From positions 1-5,995 of the forward strand of contig JABIFK010000719.1 in the NCBI GenBank assembly GCA_018650745.1: DNA of 5,995 bases. Direction: 5' to 3'. The notes beneath the pieces were generated by a model. The model did no database searches, was not told the DNA's origin, and was given only the letters and a program-made list of their open reading frames with translations. This document shows positions 1-5,995 of this stretch, one piece after another; position 1 is the stretch's first letter, and each line of letters begins with the position of its first letter. A program made the position numbers and the translations under genes. The DNA comes from Candidatus Latescibacterota bacterium (GTDB lineage Bacteria; Latescibacterota; UBA2968).

Positions 1-65
1 GCCTCCTATGAGTTTTACAGCACAGCCCTTTATCAAAAAGCCTTACAATAAACCTATAAAACAAA

Positions 66-102
66 AAACCCCGCTGCATCATATACTGATGCAGCGGGGT
101 TT
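66..102 (-). terminator. Rho-independent terminator of the leftward operon
   Basis: A perfect 16-base-pair stem (arms 66-81 and 87-102, GC-rich core CCCCGCTGC) closes a 5-base loop TATAC at 82-86. Read on the minus strand, the stem is followed by a run of six T, then GTTTTATA (positions 68 down to about 55), which is the classic U-tract. On the plus strand only three T follow before a C, so the terminator acts mainly leftward. It lies about 100 bases past the stop codon of the HD-domain gene and is the expected end of the RraA-HD transcript. Confidence 0.9.
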
Positions 103-136
103 CAAAGAACAATCCCAAAAACCGAGCTATCCATAC

Positions 137-196
137 CTTCCTTCTCCCACTTGTGAGAGAAGGTGGCCGAGCGCAGCGAAGGTCGGATGAGGGTGC
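137..196. repeat. REP-type palindromic intergenic repeat
   Basis: The stretch contains CCTTCTC (140-146) pairing with GAGAAGG (157-163) around a short CCCACTTGTGA centre, then GGTGGCCGAGCGCAGCGAAGG and TCGGATGAGGG, with CCGA (167-170) able to pair with TCGG (183-186). This wording (TTCTCCCACTTGTG, GAGAAGGTGGCCGAGCG, TCGGATGAGGG) is familiar from dispersed palindromic intergenic elements found in many unrelated bacterial genomes. It sits between the HD gene stop codon and the terminator, the usual place for such repeats. Only one copy is present here, so its repeat nature rests on recognition, not on copies seen in the window. Confidence 0.5.
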
Positions 197-204
197 TTGT
201 ATCC

Positions 205-1047
205 TTAAATCCGCTCGGCGTGTTCAACTGCAAAAACGTTTGAATAAAGCCCCGAAACCCACTGTCTGCCATCTTGTGTCACATTGAGATATTCAATGGC
301 ATCCCGAAGATAAGGACTCACCACATTCCAAAAAAATCCAGCATATCCTTTTCGCATATCATCGGGGTTTTTATAACCAATTTTCTCATTGGCGCCAATT
401 TGTTCAAACTCATAAAACAGTGCTGGAAGTTTACGCAAATAATCTGGGTCACCGAGTTGGCCAATAAAGTCTGCTGCACGCACCAACCCGCCATACCCTC
501 TGGTATCTTTATATTTGGGTTCATCAGGTGGCGGAAACCGTGTCATTTCAATGTACGAACAGATCTCCTCGGCATCAATCTCAATCAGTAATTTACGCCC
601 AAAACGTTCCTTTACAAACTGCTGACTCCGACCTACATGATAAGGTGTTAATATCGCATCCGTTCCCTCAGATGGCAATTCAACGACCTCATCTCCAACG
701 CCAGTAGCATACTGGTTGCCTGTATCCGCTCGACAAATGCCTTTCACATATCCAATATCATGACACAAAAGTGCAGTCATAAAATGTACCCAATCTTTTG
801 GGGACACCCCACCTTCTTTAAGATGTTTGCCAATGAGAATTTGTTGCCCCACAGTGGCAACCAACATCGTATGTTCCACATCGTGATAAAGCATATCAGA
901 ATTGGAAATATTCTCTAAAGTGCACCGGCTCACCCAAGGGATAAAGCGCTCGTATTCATCATTATGCCTACCATACGCTTTTTCATATGCCTCTTCGAGG
1001 CATTCCCCAAATTGTTCAATCATGAGATATTTATAGTTAAATAACAT
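205..1047 (-). CDS. HD-domain metal-dependent phosphohydrolase
   Basis: This 280-residue soluble protein belongs to the HD superfamily of metal-dependent phosphohydrolases. Numbered from the chosen start, it has YHDVEHT (His55, His59), LLCHDIGY (His96-Asp97), TPYHVGR (His137) and VRAADF (Asp193), which together give the H...HD...H...D metal site. The YHDVEHT segment resembles the HNxxH motif of cyclic-nucleotide phosphodiesterases, so a cyclic nucleotide or another phosphoester is a possible substrate; the actual one is unknown. No signal peptide or membrane segment is visible, so it should be cytoplasmic. An ATG at 1089 would add 14 residues overlapping the upstream gene. I prefer the ATG at 1047 because AAGGA lies 7 bases ahead of it. 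The start is 10 bases after the RraA stop, so the two genes are probably co-transcribed and translationally coupled. HD domain confidence is high; specific function is low. Confidence 0.85.
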   Translation of the reverse strand: MLFNYKYLMIEQFGECLEEAYEKAYGRHNDEYERFIPWVSRCTLENISNSDMLYHDVEHTMLVATVGQQILIGKHLKEGGVSPKDWVHFMTALLCHDIGYVKGICRADTGNQYATGVGDEVVELPSEGTDAILTPYHVGRSQQFVKERFGRKLLIEIDAEEICSYIEMTRFPPPDEPKYKDTRGYGGLVRAADFIGQLGDPDYLRKLPALFYEFEQIGANEKIGYKNPDDMRKGYAGFFWNVVSPYLRDAIEYLNVTQDGRQWVSGLYSNVFAVEHAERI

Positions 1048-1054
1048 ATGCTTT

Positions 1055-1059
1055 TCCTT
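1055..1059 (-). promoter_or_regulatory. Ribosome binding site deciding the HD gene start
   Basis: AAGGA on the minus strand ends 7 bases before the ATG at 1047 and overlaps the TAA stop (1058-1060) of the RraA-family gene. It supports the shorter start and suggests coupling: a ribosome finishing the upstream gene is placed to re-initiate. Confidence 0.65.
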
Positions 1060-1812
1060 ATGATTCCTGTTCTTTGCGCCATGCCTCATATTCTACACGC
1101 GCTTCATCGGTCAGTGGATAATATTTTCTCAAATCCCCTCCTTGTTCCAACTTCATACGACTAAACTCTTCCCATTCGGCATGTTCACTCGCTTTCTTCA
1201 CCAATTCAGGCGCAAGCGCAATAGGCACCACAATCACACCATCGTCATCAGCCACAATAATATCACCCGGCATCACAAGTCTGTCTCCACAGGCAATGGG
1301 CTTGTTCACGGCAAAAGGAAAGATATTGGTCTGCACGTGAAAATTAGGCGTCGTACCTTTGAGCCAAAGACCCAAATCCAAGTCCTGTGCTTTCGGAAAA
1401 TCGCGAATACAACCATCAACAACCACACCGATGCCACCGCGCCCATAAAAATAAGTCAGCATCATCTCACCAAACACACCACTGCCCATATCACCACGTG
1501 CATCCACCACTATAATATCACCTGGCTGGGTGTGATAAAGCGCGTGACGGTGCAATTGCCGCTCTGGACCTTGATATTCCCCCCCCCATGCAAATCTTCT
1601 CGTTTGGGCATAAATTGAAGCGTCAGTGCCGGGCCAACCACGGTTTTGCCTGGCGTGCGCGCTGCCAGCCCATGAATTTGTGGGTCGCGAATGCCCAATT
1701 TAAAAAGCTCACCACTTGCAGTAGCACTGCCTATTTCTGCCAATGCATCAACAATCGCTTTGGGTGGGCGGTGTATATCTTCTGTTTGGATAGGTGCAGG
1801 TTCTTCGCTCAT
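1058..1812 (-). pseudogene. RraA-family protein, one gene split by a frameshift at a G9 tract
   Basis: Two adjacent minus-strand frames form one RraA-like (dimethylmenaquinone methyltransferase-like fold) protein. The N-terminal part starts at ATG 1812, with GAGGA 4 bases ahead, and reads MSEEPAPIQTED through PALTLQFMPKREDLHGGG. The C-terminal part continues EYQGPERQLHRHALYH to the TAA at 1058. The switch falls in nine consecutive G (1579-1587). Ten or seven G would restore one frame; ten gives 251 residues, a normal length for the longer members. As read, the first frame runs 22 residues past the tract and stops at 1510. In the rejoined protein GDMGSGVFGEMM is followed by VVVDGCIRD (Arg137-Asp138), the substrate and metal-binding motif of the class II pyruvate aldolases (HMG/CHA aldolase) in this superfamily. 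That makes aldolase or decarboxylase activity on a keto acid more likely than ribonuclease inhibition. It is the first gene of the leftward unit. Whether the break is real or a sequencing error cannot be told here. Confidence 0.8.
1579..1587 (-). repeat. Homopolymer tract of nine G inside the RraA-family gene
   Basis: Nine C on the plus strand (nine G in the coding sense) follow the His75 codon and mark exactly where the conserved RraA reading moves from one frame to another. Tracts of this length are prone to length error in sequencing and to slipped-strand mutation or transcriptional slippage in cells. Confidence 0.9.
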
Positions 1813-2044
1813 AAGGTCCTCAAAAGTAAAAATTTGAGATTAGATGTGAGTGTATAAGATACAAAATGCCAACAAAGAGACAATGGTATTTTCGATGGAC
1901 CAATATTTTGGTTTGACAAGGTGAGGATCGTTGTGCTTTTTGATAAGCACAACGCGCTTGGTGCAGCGTGTGTTCATGTATGACAACCTGTGCTTTCATG
2001 CGTATCTACGTCTGTTTATGCTTTTTTAGAATAAAGGAGAAAAA
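1813..2044. promoter_or_regulatory. Divergent promoter region between the two transcription units
   Basis: These 232 bases separate the leftward RraA start from the rightward dehydrogenase start, contain no convincing ORF, and must hold promoters for both directions. A possible leftward promoter is TTGTCT (1883-1878) with TATCTT (1861-1856), 16 bases apart. A possible rightward one is ATGACA (1980-1985) with TATCTA (2003-2008), 17 bases apart. Another TTGACA at 1913-1918 has no good -10 at normal distance. The -10 matches are weak, so the individual boxes are tentative, while the role of the region as a whole is likely. Confidence 0.6.
1929..1954. promoter_or_regulatory. Perfect inverted repeat, candidate operator
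   Basis: CGTTGTGCTT (1929-1938) and its exact reverse complement AAGCACAACG (1945-1954) flank a 6-base spacer TTTGAT. The repeat is near the middle of the divergent region, and 10 of 10 positions match. It could bind a dimeric regulator controlling both units, or form a hairpin in a leader RNA. There is no T-run directly after the right arm on the plus strand, so a terminator is unlikely. No regulator gene lies in the window. Confidence 0.5.
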
Positions 2045-2926
2045 ATGTCTGACAAACAAATTGGCCTCGTTGGTTTGGGTTTGGTAGGAACAGCTTTGGT
2101 TGAGCGATTCTTACCCGCAGGATTTGAGGTCTTTGGTTATGATACCGACCAAAGTAAAATAGATGCCCAGCAAGGCGACGGTTTTGTCGCCTGTAAATCG
2201 GCAGCAGAAGTGGCCGAAAAAACACGGCGCATCATCTTATCCCTCCCCAATTCAAACATTGTCAACAAAGCAATCGAAGGCAAAAACGGCATCTTAGAAA
2301 CCGCAGAACCCGGTGCCATCATCATAGATACGACCACGGCCGATCCAGACATGTCGGTAAAACTTGCGGGCCGTTTGCAAAAACGCAGCATCCGCTTTCT
2401 CGATGCCACCATCTTAGGCTCCAGCCAGCAAGTACGCGAAGCCGACATACTCGTCATGGTAGGCGGCGCATTGCCCGTATATGACTTATGTCGCGATATT
2501 TTTCAAGCTTTTGCACTACGCACCTTTCACTTAGGCTCATCTGGCAAAGGTGCCGAAGCCAAACTCATAGTTAATCTCGTCTTGGGTCTCAATCGATTGG
2601 TCCTGGCCGAAGGTCTGGTCTTAGCACAAAAAGCAGGCGTAGATCCCAACGTCTTGCTCGACGTCTTAAAAGCCGGTGGCGCTTATTCACGTGTCATGGA
2701 CATCAAAGGCGATAAAATGATTAACAGCGATTTCACACCACAAGCACGCTTGTCGCAACACCTAAAAGACGTCGACCTCATTCTCGACATGGGTTCTCGC
2801 ACAACAACGCCTTTGCCCACCACCGCTTTACATGCCCAACTGTTACGAACTGGGGTTGCCACAGGTATGGGTGATGAAGACAACTCAGCCATCATCAAAG
2901 TTTTGCGACAATTAGCCGGCATTTAA
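2045..2926 (+). CDS. NAD(P)-dependent oxidoreductase, 3-hydroxyisobutyrate dehydrogenase family
   Basis: This 293-residue protein is of typical length for the beta-hydroxyacid dehydrogenase family, which oxidises or reduces short 3-hydroxy acids such as 3-hydroxyisobutyrate and tartronate semialdehyde. The N-terminal Rossmann domain begins with GLVGLGLVG (residues 7-15). Asp33 in FGYDTD ends the second strand and favours NAD over NADP. The C-terminal helical domain carries the catalytic lysine in GAEAKLIVN (Lys173, Asn177) and the conserved LKD segment (Lys241). The substrate loop is unusual: DATILGSSQQV (120-130) replaces the common DAPVSGG, so the usual Ser-Gly-Gly contact is altered and the substrate may be atypical. 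The start is well supported by AAGGAG at 2034-2039, 5 bases before the ATG. It is the first gene of the rightward unit. Family assignment is firm; the substrate is unknown, with a uronate-derived semialdehyde or keto acid as a contextual guess. Confidence 0.9.
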   Translation: MSDKQIGLVGLGLVGTALVERFLPAGFEVFGYDTDQSKIDAQQGDGFVACKSAAEVAEKTRRIILSLPNSNIVNKAIEGKNGILETAEPGAIIIDTTTADPDMSVKLAGRLQKRSIRFLDATILGSSQQVREADILVMVGGALPVYDLCRDIFQAFALRTFHLGSSGKGAEAKLIVNLVLGLNRLVLAEGLVLAQKAGVDPNVLLDVLKAGGAYSRVMDIKGDKMINSDFTPQARLSQHLKDVDLILDMGSRTTTPLPTTALHAQLLRTGVATGMGDEDNSAIIKVLRQLAGI

Positions 2927-2937
2927 CAAACAACAAA

Positions 2938-2978
2938 GGGACAGAGTTTATAAACACCTGTTCCCTATTCTCTGTCCC
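2938..2978 (+). repeat. Inverted repeat between the dehydrogenase and heparinase-like genes
   Basis: GGGACAGAG (2938-2946) and CTCTGTCCC (2970-2978) are a perfect 9-base inverted repeat around a 23-base loop. The loop also holds TGTTCCC (2959-2965), which can pair imperfectly with the left arm as an alternative fold. No T-run follows, so this is not a standard rho-independent terminator. It could be a processing or stabilising hairpin that sets relative expression within the operon. Confidence 0.45.
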
Positions 2979-3001
2979 CTGCTGTTCACAAGAAAGTCAC
3001 T

Positions 3002-4930
3002 ATGCGTCCACACATTTTTGTAACAGAAGATAAAATTGATGGGTTACGATCTGTTGACGAGTTGCGCGAAGGCATCCGGGAAGGCCACGCTAAAACCTTG
3101 TGGGAAACCATTCTCACACAAGCCAACAACGATTGTAACCGTGAGCCCTTAATACCCAGTTCAGACTTCAAGGGTCGAGAAAAAGTACATATTCAATATG
3201 CCAACCCCGATTGGACGGTGGTCAATGCCGCTGGCATGTGCGTGCAAACAGCAGCTCTTGCCGCACTCATAACCGGTGATGGAAAATATCGCGACAATGC
3301 ATTGCGCCAAATGGAAGTCCTTTTTGACCACACACACTGGCCCATGTGGCGAGACCAAGCACACACAGAATATGAAGCCGATTTGCGAACCGGCATGTTG
3401 AGCCGTGATTTGGGGTTGGCCTACGACTGGTTGTATCCTCAGTTAACAGCCGAACAAAGAAAATGGATCGTCAATGGCATAGACGACAGAGGCATTCAAC
3501 CCTATTTGAGATCCGTTGCAGAAAATGCGTGGTGGGCAAACGGACACAACAACTGGCTTACCGTCGTTGTAGGAGGTTTGGGCACGGCAGGAATGGCTTT
3601 AGCAGAGGACCATCCACAATCACAAGAACTCATCGATTTTGCACAGCCACGTTTGGTAAACTACCTCAAAAACTACGGCCCCGAAGGGGAATTCAACGAA
3701 TCTGTTGCCTATGCCAACGCGTCTCTTCAACCCGTTGCATACTTTACTGCACATCGTTATCACAATGCGGGCGGCGACAATCTCCTGGCCAAGTGGCCTT
3801 TTCCCGAAACGTGTTATTGGACCTCTTATTTTACAGTCCCTCCCGGGCACATTGTGCCTTATGGCGATTCACATTTGGATACCCCGCCCTTCGTCACGCA
3901 CTTTTCAGCCATTGCCGATGCCACACAAGATAGCACCTTGCAGTGGTTCTATTTGCAAAATATTGTCGACAGCCATTATCGCAACCTAACATGGGAATTA
4001 TTGTGGTACAATGCGCAATTGGAACCCACATCACCAGAAGGTAAAATTCCCAGAGGACGTGCCTACAAAACCCACAGTGCGTGCATCAGCACACGAACCG
4101 ACTGGAACCAACGTGTAACCCCATGCGTAGTCTATGGCAAAGGTGGCCACGGCGCCGAAGGGCATGGCAATCACGATGCAGGCCAACTGTGCATTGATGG
4201 TTATGGCGAACGACTCATCACCGACTTGGGGTCTCCTCCAGGATATCCCGCCGACTTTTTTGGCCCCAACAGATACGAATATTACAACGCCTCCGTCATC
4301 GGACACAACGTGCTCACCTTTGACAACCAAGAAATGAAGCGAACAGCCGAAGACCGTGCCGAAATTCTCAGCACGCAGTTCGACGATCAAAAAGGCGGTT
4401 ATTGGTCACTAGACCTCACGCCTCTATATGAAAATGTCGTGTCAGTTCACCGAACCGTTGTCTTTCTATCCCCCAATATTGTTGCCGTTTTGGATGATGC
4501 CGAGCACAAAACAGAAACTGAAATAACGTTGCGATGGCATACAGTCTCCGAATCGACACCAGATGCCAACGGTCAGTTTTATGTTTTGGGTAAAAAGTCT
4601 GCCCTATCTGGTCGCGTATTGCGGCTCGATGGAGACATCACCTATCGCCTCAATCATCATGAATATCAGGCACCCTTTAACCGCATGAGATTGGGCAATG
4701 AATTTGAGCAAAGACACGAACCCTTTGTTAAAGCATCTGCATCCGACAAGAAATGTCGTTTACTCACTTTGTTCGCCATCTATCCAAATAATAACACAAC
4801 AAACCCTTGGCAAGAAACAGAAACTGGGTGGCAAATTGACACACCCAATGGACAAACAAACGTTCAAGTAAAAAACAATAAACTTATCGTTGAAAGTGGG
4901 CCATCTAACTGGCAAATAGATTTGAATTAG
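3002..4930 (+). CDS. Heparinase II/III-like protein (probable polysaccharide or oligouronide lyase)
   Basis: This 642-residue protein has the two-part layout of heparinase II/III-type lyases, which cleave uronate-containing chains by beta-elimination. A helical toroid-like region (about 1-340) holds NGHNNWLTVVVGG (His182, Asn183, Asn184) and YGPEGEFNESVAY (Glu228, Tyr237). The C-terminal beta-rich heparinase II/III domain (about 350-640) begins with GHGAEGHGNHDAGQ (His383, His388, His391, Asp392), then LITDLGSPPGYP and SVIGHNVLTFD (His435-Asn436), matching the family patterns HxHxD and HNT. These Asn, His and Tyr residues are the likely catalytic and carboxylate-neutralising groups, by family analogy. 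No signal peptide or lipobox is present, and the frame upstream back to the stop at 2951 adds none, so the protein should be cytoplasmic and act on imported oligosaccharides. The ATG has only a weak AAGAAAG site, suggesting lower translation or coupling. The exact substrate (alginate, glycosaminoglycan, ulvan or other) cannot be read from sequence. Confidence 0.85.
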   Translation: MRPHIFVTEDKIDGLRSVDELREGIREGHAKTLWETILTQANNDCNREPLIPSSDFKGREKVHIQYANPDWTVVNAAGMCVQTAALAALITGDGKYRDNALRQMEVLFDHTHWPMWRDQAHTEYEADLRTGMLSRDLGLAYDWLYPQLTAEQRKWIVNGIDDRGIQPYLRSVAENAWWANGHNNWLTVVVGGLGTAGMALAEDHPQSQELIDFAQPRLVNYLKNYGPEGEFNESVAYANASLQPVAYFTAHRYHNAGGDNLLAKWPFPETCYWTSYFTVPPGHIVPYGDSHLDTPPFVTHFSAIADATQDSTLQWFYLQNIVDSHYRNLTWELLWYNAQLEPTSPEGKIPRGRAYKTHSACISTRTDWNQRVTPCVVYGKGGHGAEGHGNHDAGQLCIDGYGERLITDLGSPPGYPADFFGPNRYEYYNASVIGHNVLTFDNQEMKRTAEDRAEILSTQFDDQKGGYWSLDLTPLYENVVSVHRTVVFLSPNIVAVLDDAEHKTETEITLRWHTVSESTPDANGQFYVLGKKSALSGRVLRLDGDITYRLNHHEYQAPFNRMRLGNEFEQRHEPFVKASASDKKCRLLTLFAIYPNNNTTNPWQETETGWQIDTPNGQTNVQVKNNKLIVESGPSNWQIDLN

Positions 4931-5015
4931 TCTCTTGCTTTGATGGGCAATATGTCAAAAAAACCTTGTAAAATTTTTCACTTCAAGTCGCCCTATTATT
5001 CAAATAAGGAAATCG

Positions 5016-5969
5016 ATGTCTTATAAAATGATCGTCCCCGATTTGGGTGAAGATACCCTGTCCCGCCTGCGAACCGCGGTTCCAGAAATGACCTTCTTGG
5101 TCGCACAAAACAAAGAAGAGGCTCTTACACTTGCACCCGAGGTCGATGCCATATACACTTTTTGCACACCCGAATTGTTGGCCGCTGCGCCCAACCTCAA
5201 ATGGGTGCAAGCACTCAGCGCCGGTGTAGAACGTTACCCGTTTGATGAATTGGAAAAACGCGGCATCATATTTACGAATGCCAGTGGTGTTTACGGTGCG
5301 CATTTGGCCGACCATCTCATGGCATTTATCCTGGCCTTTAGCCGACAACTACCCGTTCTCTTTCAAGCCCAGCAAGCCCATGACTGGAAAAGCCGCAAAA
5401 CCTATCCGCCAGGTGACTTGCGCGGACAGACCCTACTCATAGACGGATTGGGAGGCACAGGTCAAGACCTGGCCCAACGCGCCAAAGGTTTTGATATGCG
5501 TGTCATTGCAACACGCCGCCATTTAGATCGCCCCAAACCAGACACTGTTGAAGCCGTTTATGCACATGATCAATTACGCAACGTTTTACCCGAAGCCGAT
5601 TGGGTGGCTGTGTGTGTCCCCCTAACCGACGAAACACGAGATCGTTATCATAACGCCGAATTTGCACTCATGAAAAACACCGCCTACATCACCAACATCG
5701 CACGCGGAAAAATCATCAACACCGATGCATTAATGAACGCATTAGACAACAAACAAATAGCCGGTGCAGGTTTAGACGTCACCGATCCAGAACCTCTCCC
5801 GACCGATCATCCCTTATGGGATTATGAAAATGTCATCATCACCCCTCACGCATCGGGTCATTCTCCAAATGCCGATGAAAACATCCTCAACCTAATCTGC
5901 GAAAATGCCCAACGATTTGTAAAAGGTAAACCCTTAAAAAACCAAGTACACTTAAACTTGCGATATTAG
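5016..5969 (+). CDS. D-2-hydroxyacid dehydrogenase (NAD(P)-binding)
   Basis: This 317-residue protein matches the D-isomer specific 2-hydroxyacid dehydrogenase family (glyoxylate/hydroxypyruvate reductase, phosphoglycerate dehydrogenase), which interconverts 2-keto and D-2-hydroxy acids in the cytoplasm. The substrate domain carries VQALSAGVERY (65-74), and the Rossmann domain carries GLGGTG (144-149). The full catalytic set is present: Arg230 in NIARGKIIN, Glu259 in DVTDPEPLP, and His278 in ITPHASGHS. After the second strand of the coenzyme domain it reads ATRRHL (Arg167, Arg168) instead of an acidic residue, which suggests a preference for NADPH and hence a reductase role. AAGGA at 5006-5010 lies 5 bases before the ATG. 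It follows the heparinase-like gene by 85 bases on the same strand, a gap with no clear terminator, so co-transcription is plausible. The true substrate is unknown; glyoxylate, hydroxypyruvate or a sugar-derived keto acid are candidates. Confidence 0.9.
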   Translation: MSYKMIVPDLGEDTLSRLRTAVPEMTFLVAQNKEEALTLAPEVDAIYTFCTPELLAAAPNLKWVQALSAGVERYPFDELEKRGIIFTNASGVYGAHLADHLMAFILAFSRQLPVLFQAQQAHDWKSRKTYPPGDLRGQTLLIDGLGGTGQDLAQRAKGFDMRVIATRRHLDRPKPDTVEAVYAHDQLRNVLPEADWVAVCVPLTDETRDRYHNAEFALMKNTAYITNIARGKIINTDALMNALDNKQIAGAGLDVTDPEPLPTDHPLWDYENVIITPHASGHSPNADENILNLICENAQRFVKGKPLKNQVHLNLRY

Positions 5970-5995
5970 TTTTCCATTGCCATCTATCGTCTGCC

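Noticed and set aside
8..190. A 60-codon plus-strand frame at the left edge
   Set aside because: It runs through the terminator hairpin and the palindromic repeat and has no protein family features, although CCTCCT lies just upstream of its ATG.
1553..1555. A TTG as an independent start for the C-terminal RraA part
   Set aside because: No ribosome binding site precedes it, and conserved family sequence (EYQGPERQ) extends upstream in the same frame to the G tract, so it is an internal leucine codon.
1142..1618. A 158-codon plus-strand frame opposite the RraA-family gene
   Set aside because: It is antisense to conserved RraA sequence, has a low-complexity His/Thr-rich composition, no ribosome binding site and no recognisable domain.
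3845..3857. Palindrome GGCACA-T-TGTGCC within the heparinase-like gene
   Set aside because: It lies inside well-conserved coding sequence and is short enough to arise by chance.
3463..3933. A 156-codon plus-strand frame overlapping the heparinase-like gene
   Set aside because: It is an out-of-frame shadow rich in Arg and Cys, with no ribosome binding site, and the conserved protein is in the other frame.
4031..4390. A 119-codon minus-strand frame inside the heparinase-like gene
   Set aside because: It is antisense to the conserved heparinase II/III motifs and has no family features or supporting start signal.
4966..4999. Promoter-like TTGTAA and TATTAT before the last gene
   Set aside because: The 22-base spacing is too long for a normal promoter, and the gene can be served by read-through from upstream.

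Overview
The window looks like a chromosomal piece of a free-living heterotrophic bacterium of moderate GC content. It has Shine-Dalgarno sites of the AAGGA(G) type, a rho-independent terminator, and closely packed genes for carbon metabolism. The protein families present (heparinase II/III-like protein, RraA-like protein, two hydroxyacid dehydrogenases, HD phosphohydrolase) resemble gene sets of uncultured polysaccharide-degrading lineages such as Latescibacterota or Poribacteria. That placement is an impression from gene content only and is weak. No tRNA, rRNA, CRISPR array, transposase or phage gene was seen.

Layout: two divergent transcription units flank a regulatory region at 1813-2044. 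Leftward (minus strand) runs an RraA-family gene (1812-1058), followed after 10 bases by an HD-domain phosphohydrolase gene (1047-205). A palindromic repeat of REP type (about 137-196) and a strong rho-independent terminator (66-102) follow. Rightward (plus strand) run an NAD-dependent dehydrogenase of the 3-hydroxyisobutyrate dehydrogenase family (2045-2926), a 642-residue heparinase II/III-like protein with no signal peptide (3002-4930), and a D-2-hydroxyacid dehydrogenase (5016-5969). The gaps between the plus-strand genes are 75 and 85 bases, so one transcript is plausible.

Taken together, the enzymes suggest breakdown of uronate-containing oligosaccharides or a related sugar acid. A cytoplasmic lyase would cleave the chain, two dehydrogenases would reduce or oxidise the keto or hydroxy acid products, and an RraA-like enzyme with an aldolase-type metal site could cleave a keto acid. 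This pathway is inference; no transporter, sugar kinase or KDG aldolase lies in the window to confirm it.

The most notable anomaly is that the RraA-family gene is split into two frames exactly at a run of nine G (minus strand, 1579-1587). This may be a sequencing error, a real mutation, or a slippery or phase-variable site. A perfect 10-base inverted repeat (1929-1954) in the divergent promoter region is a candidate operator shared by both units.
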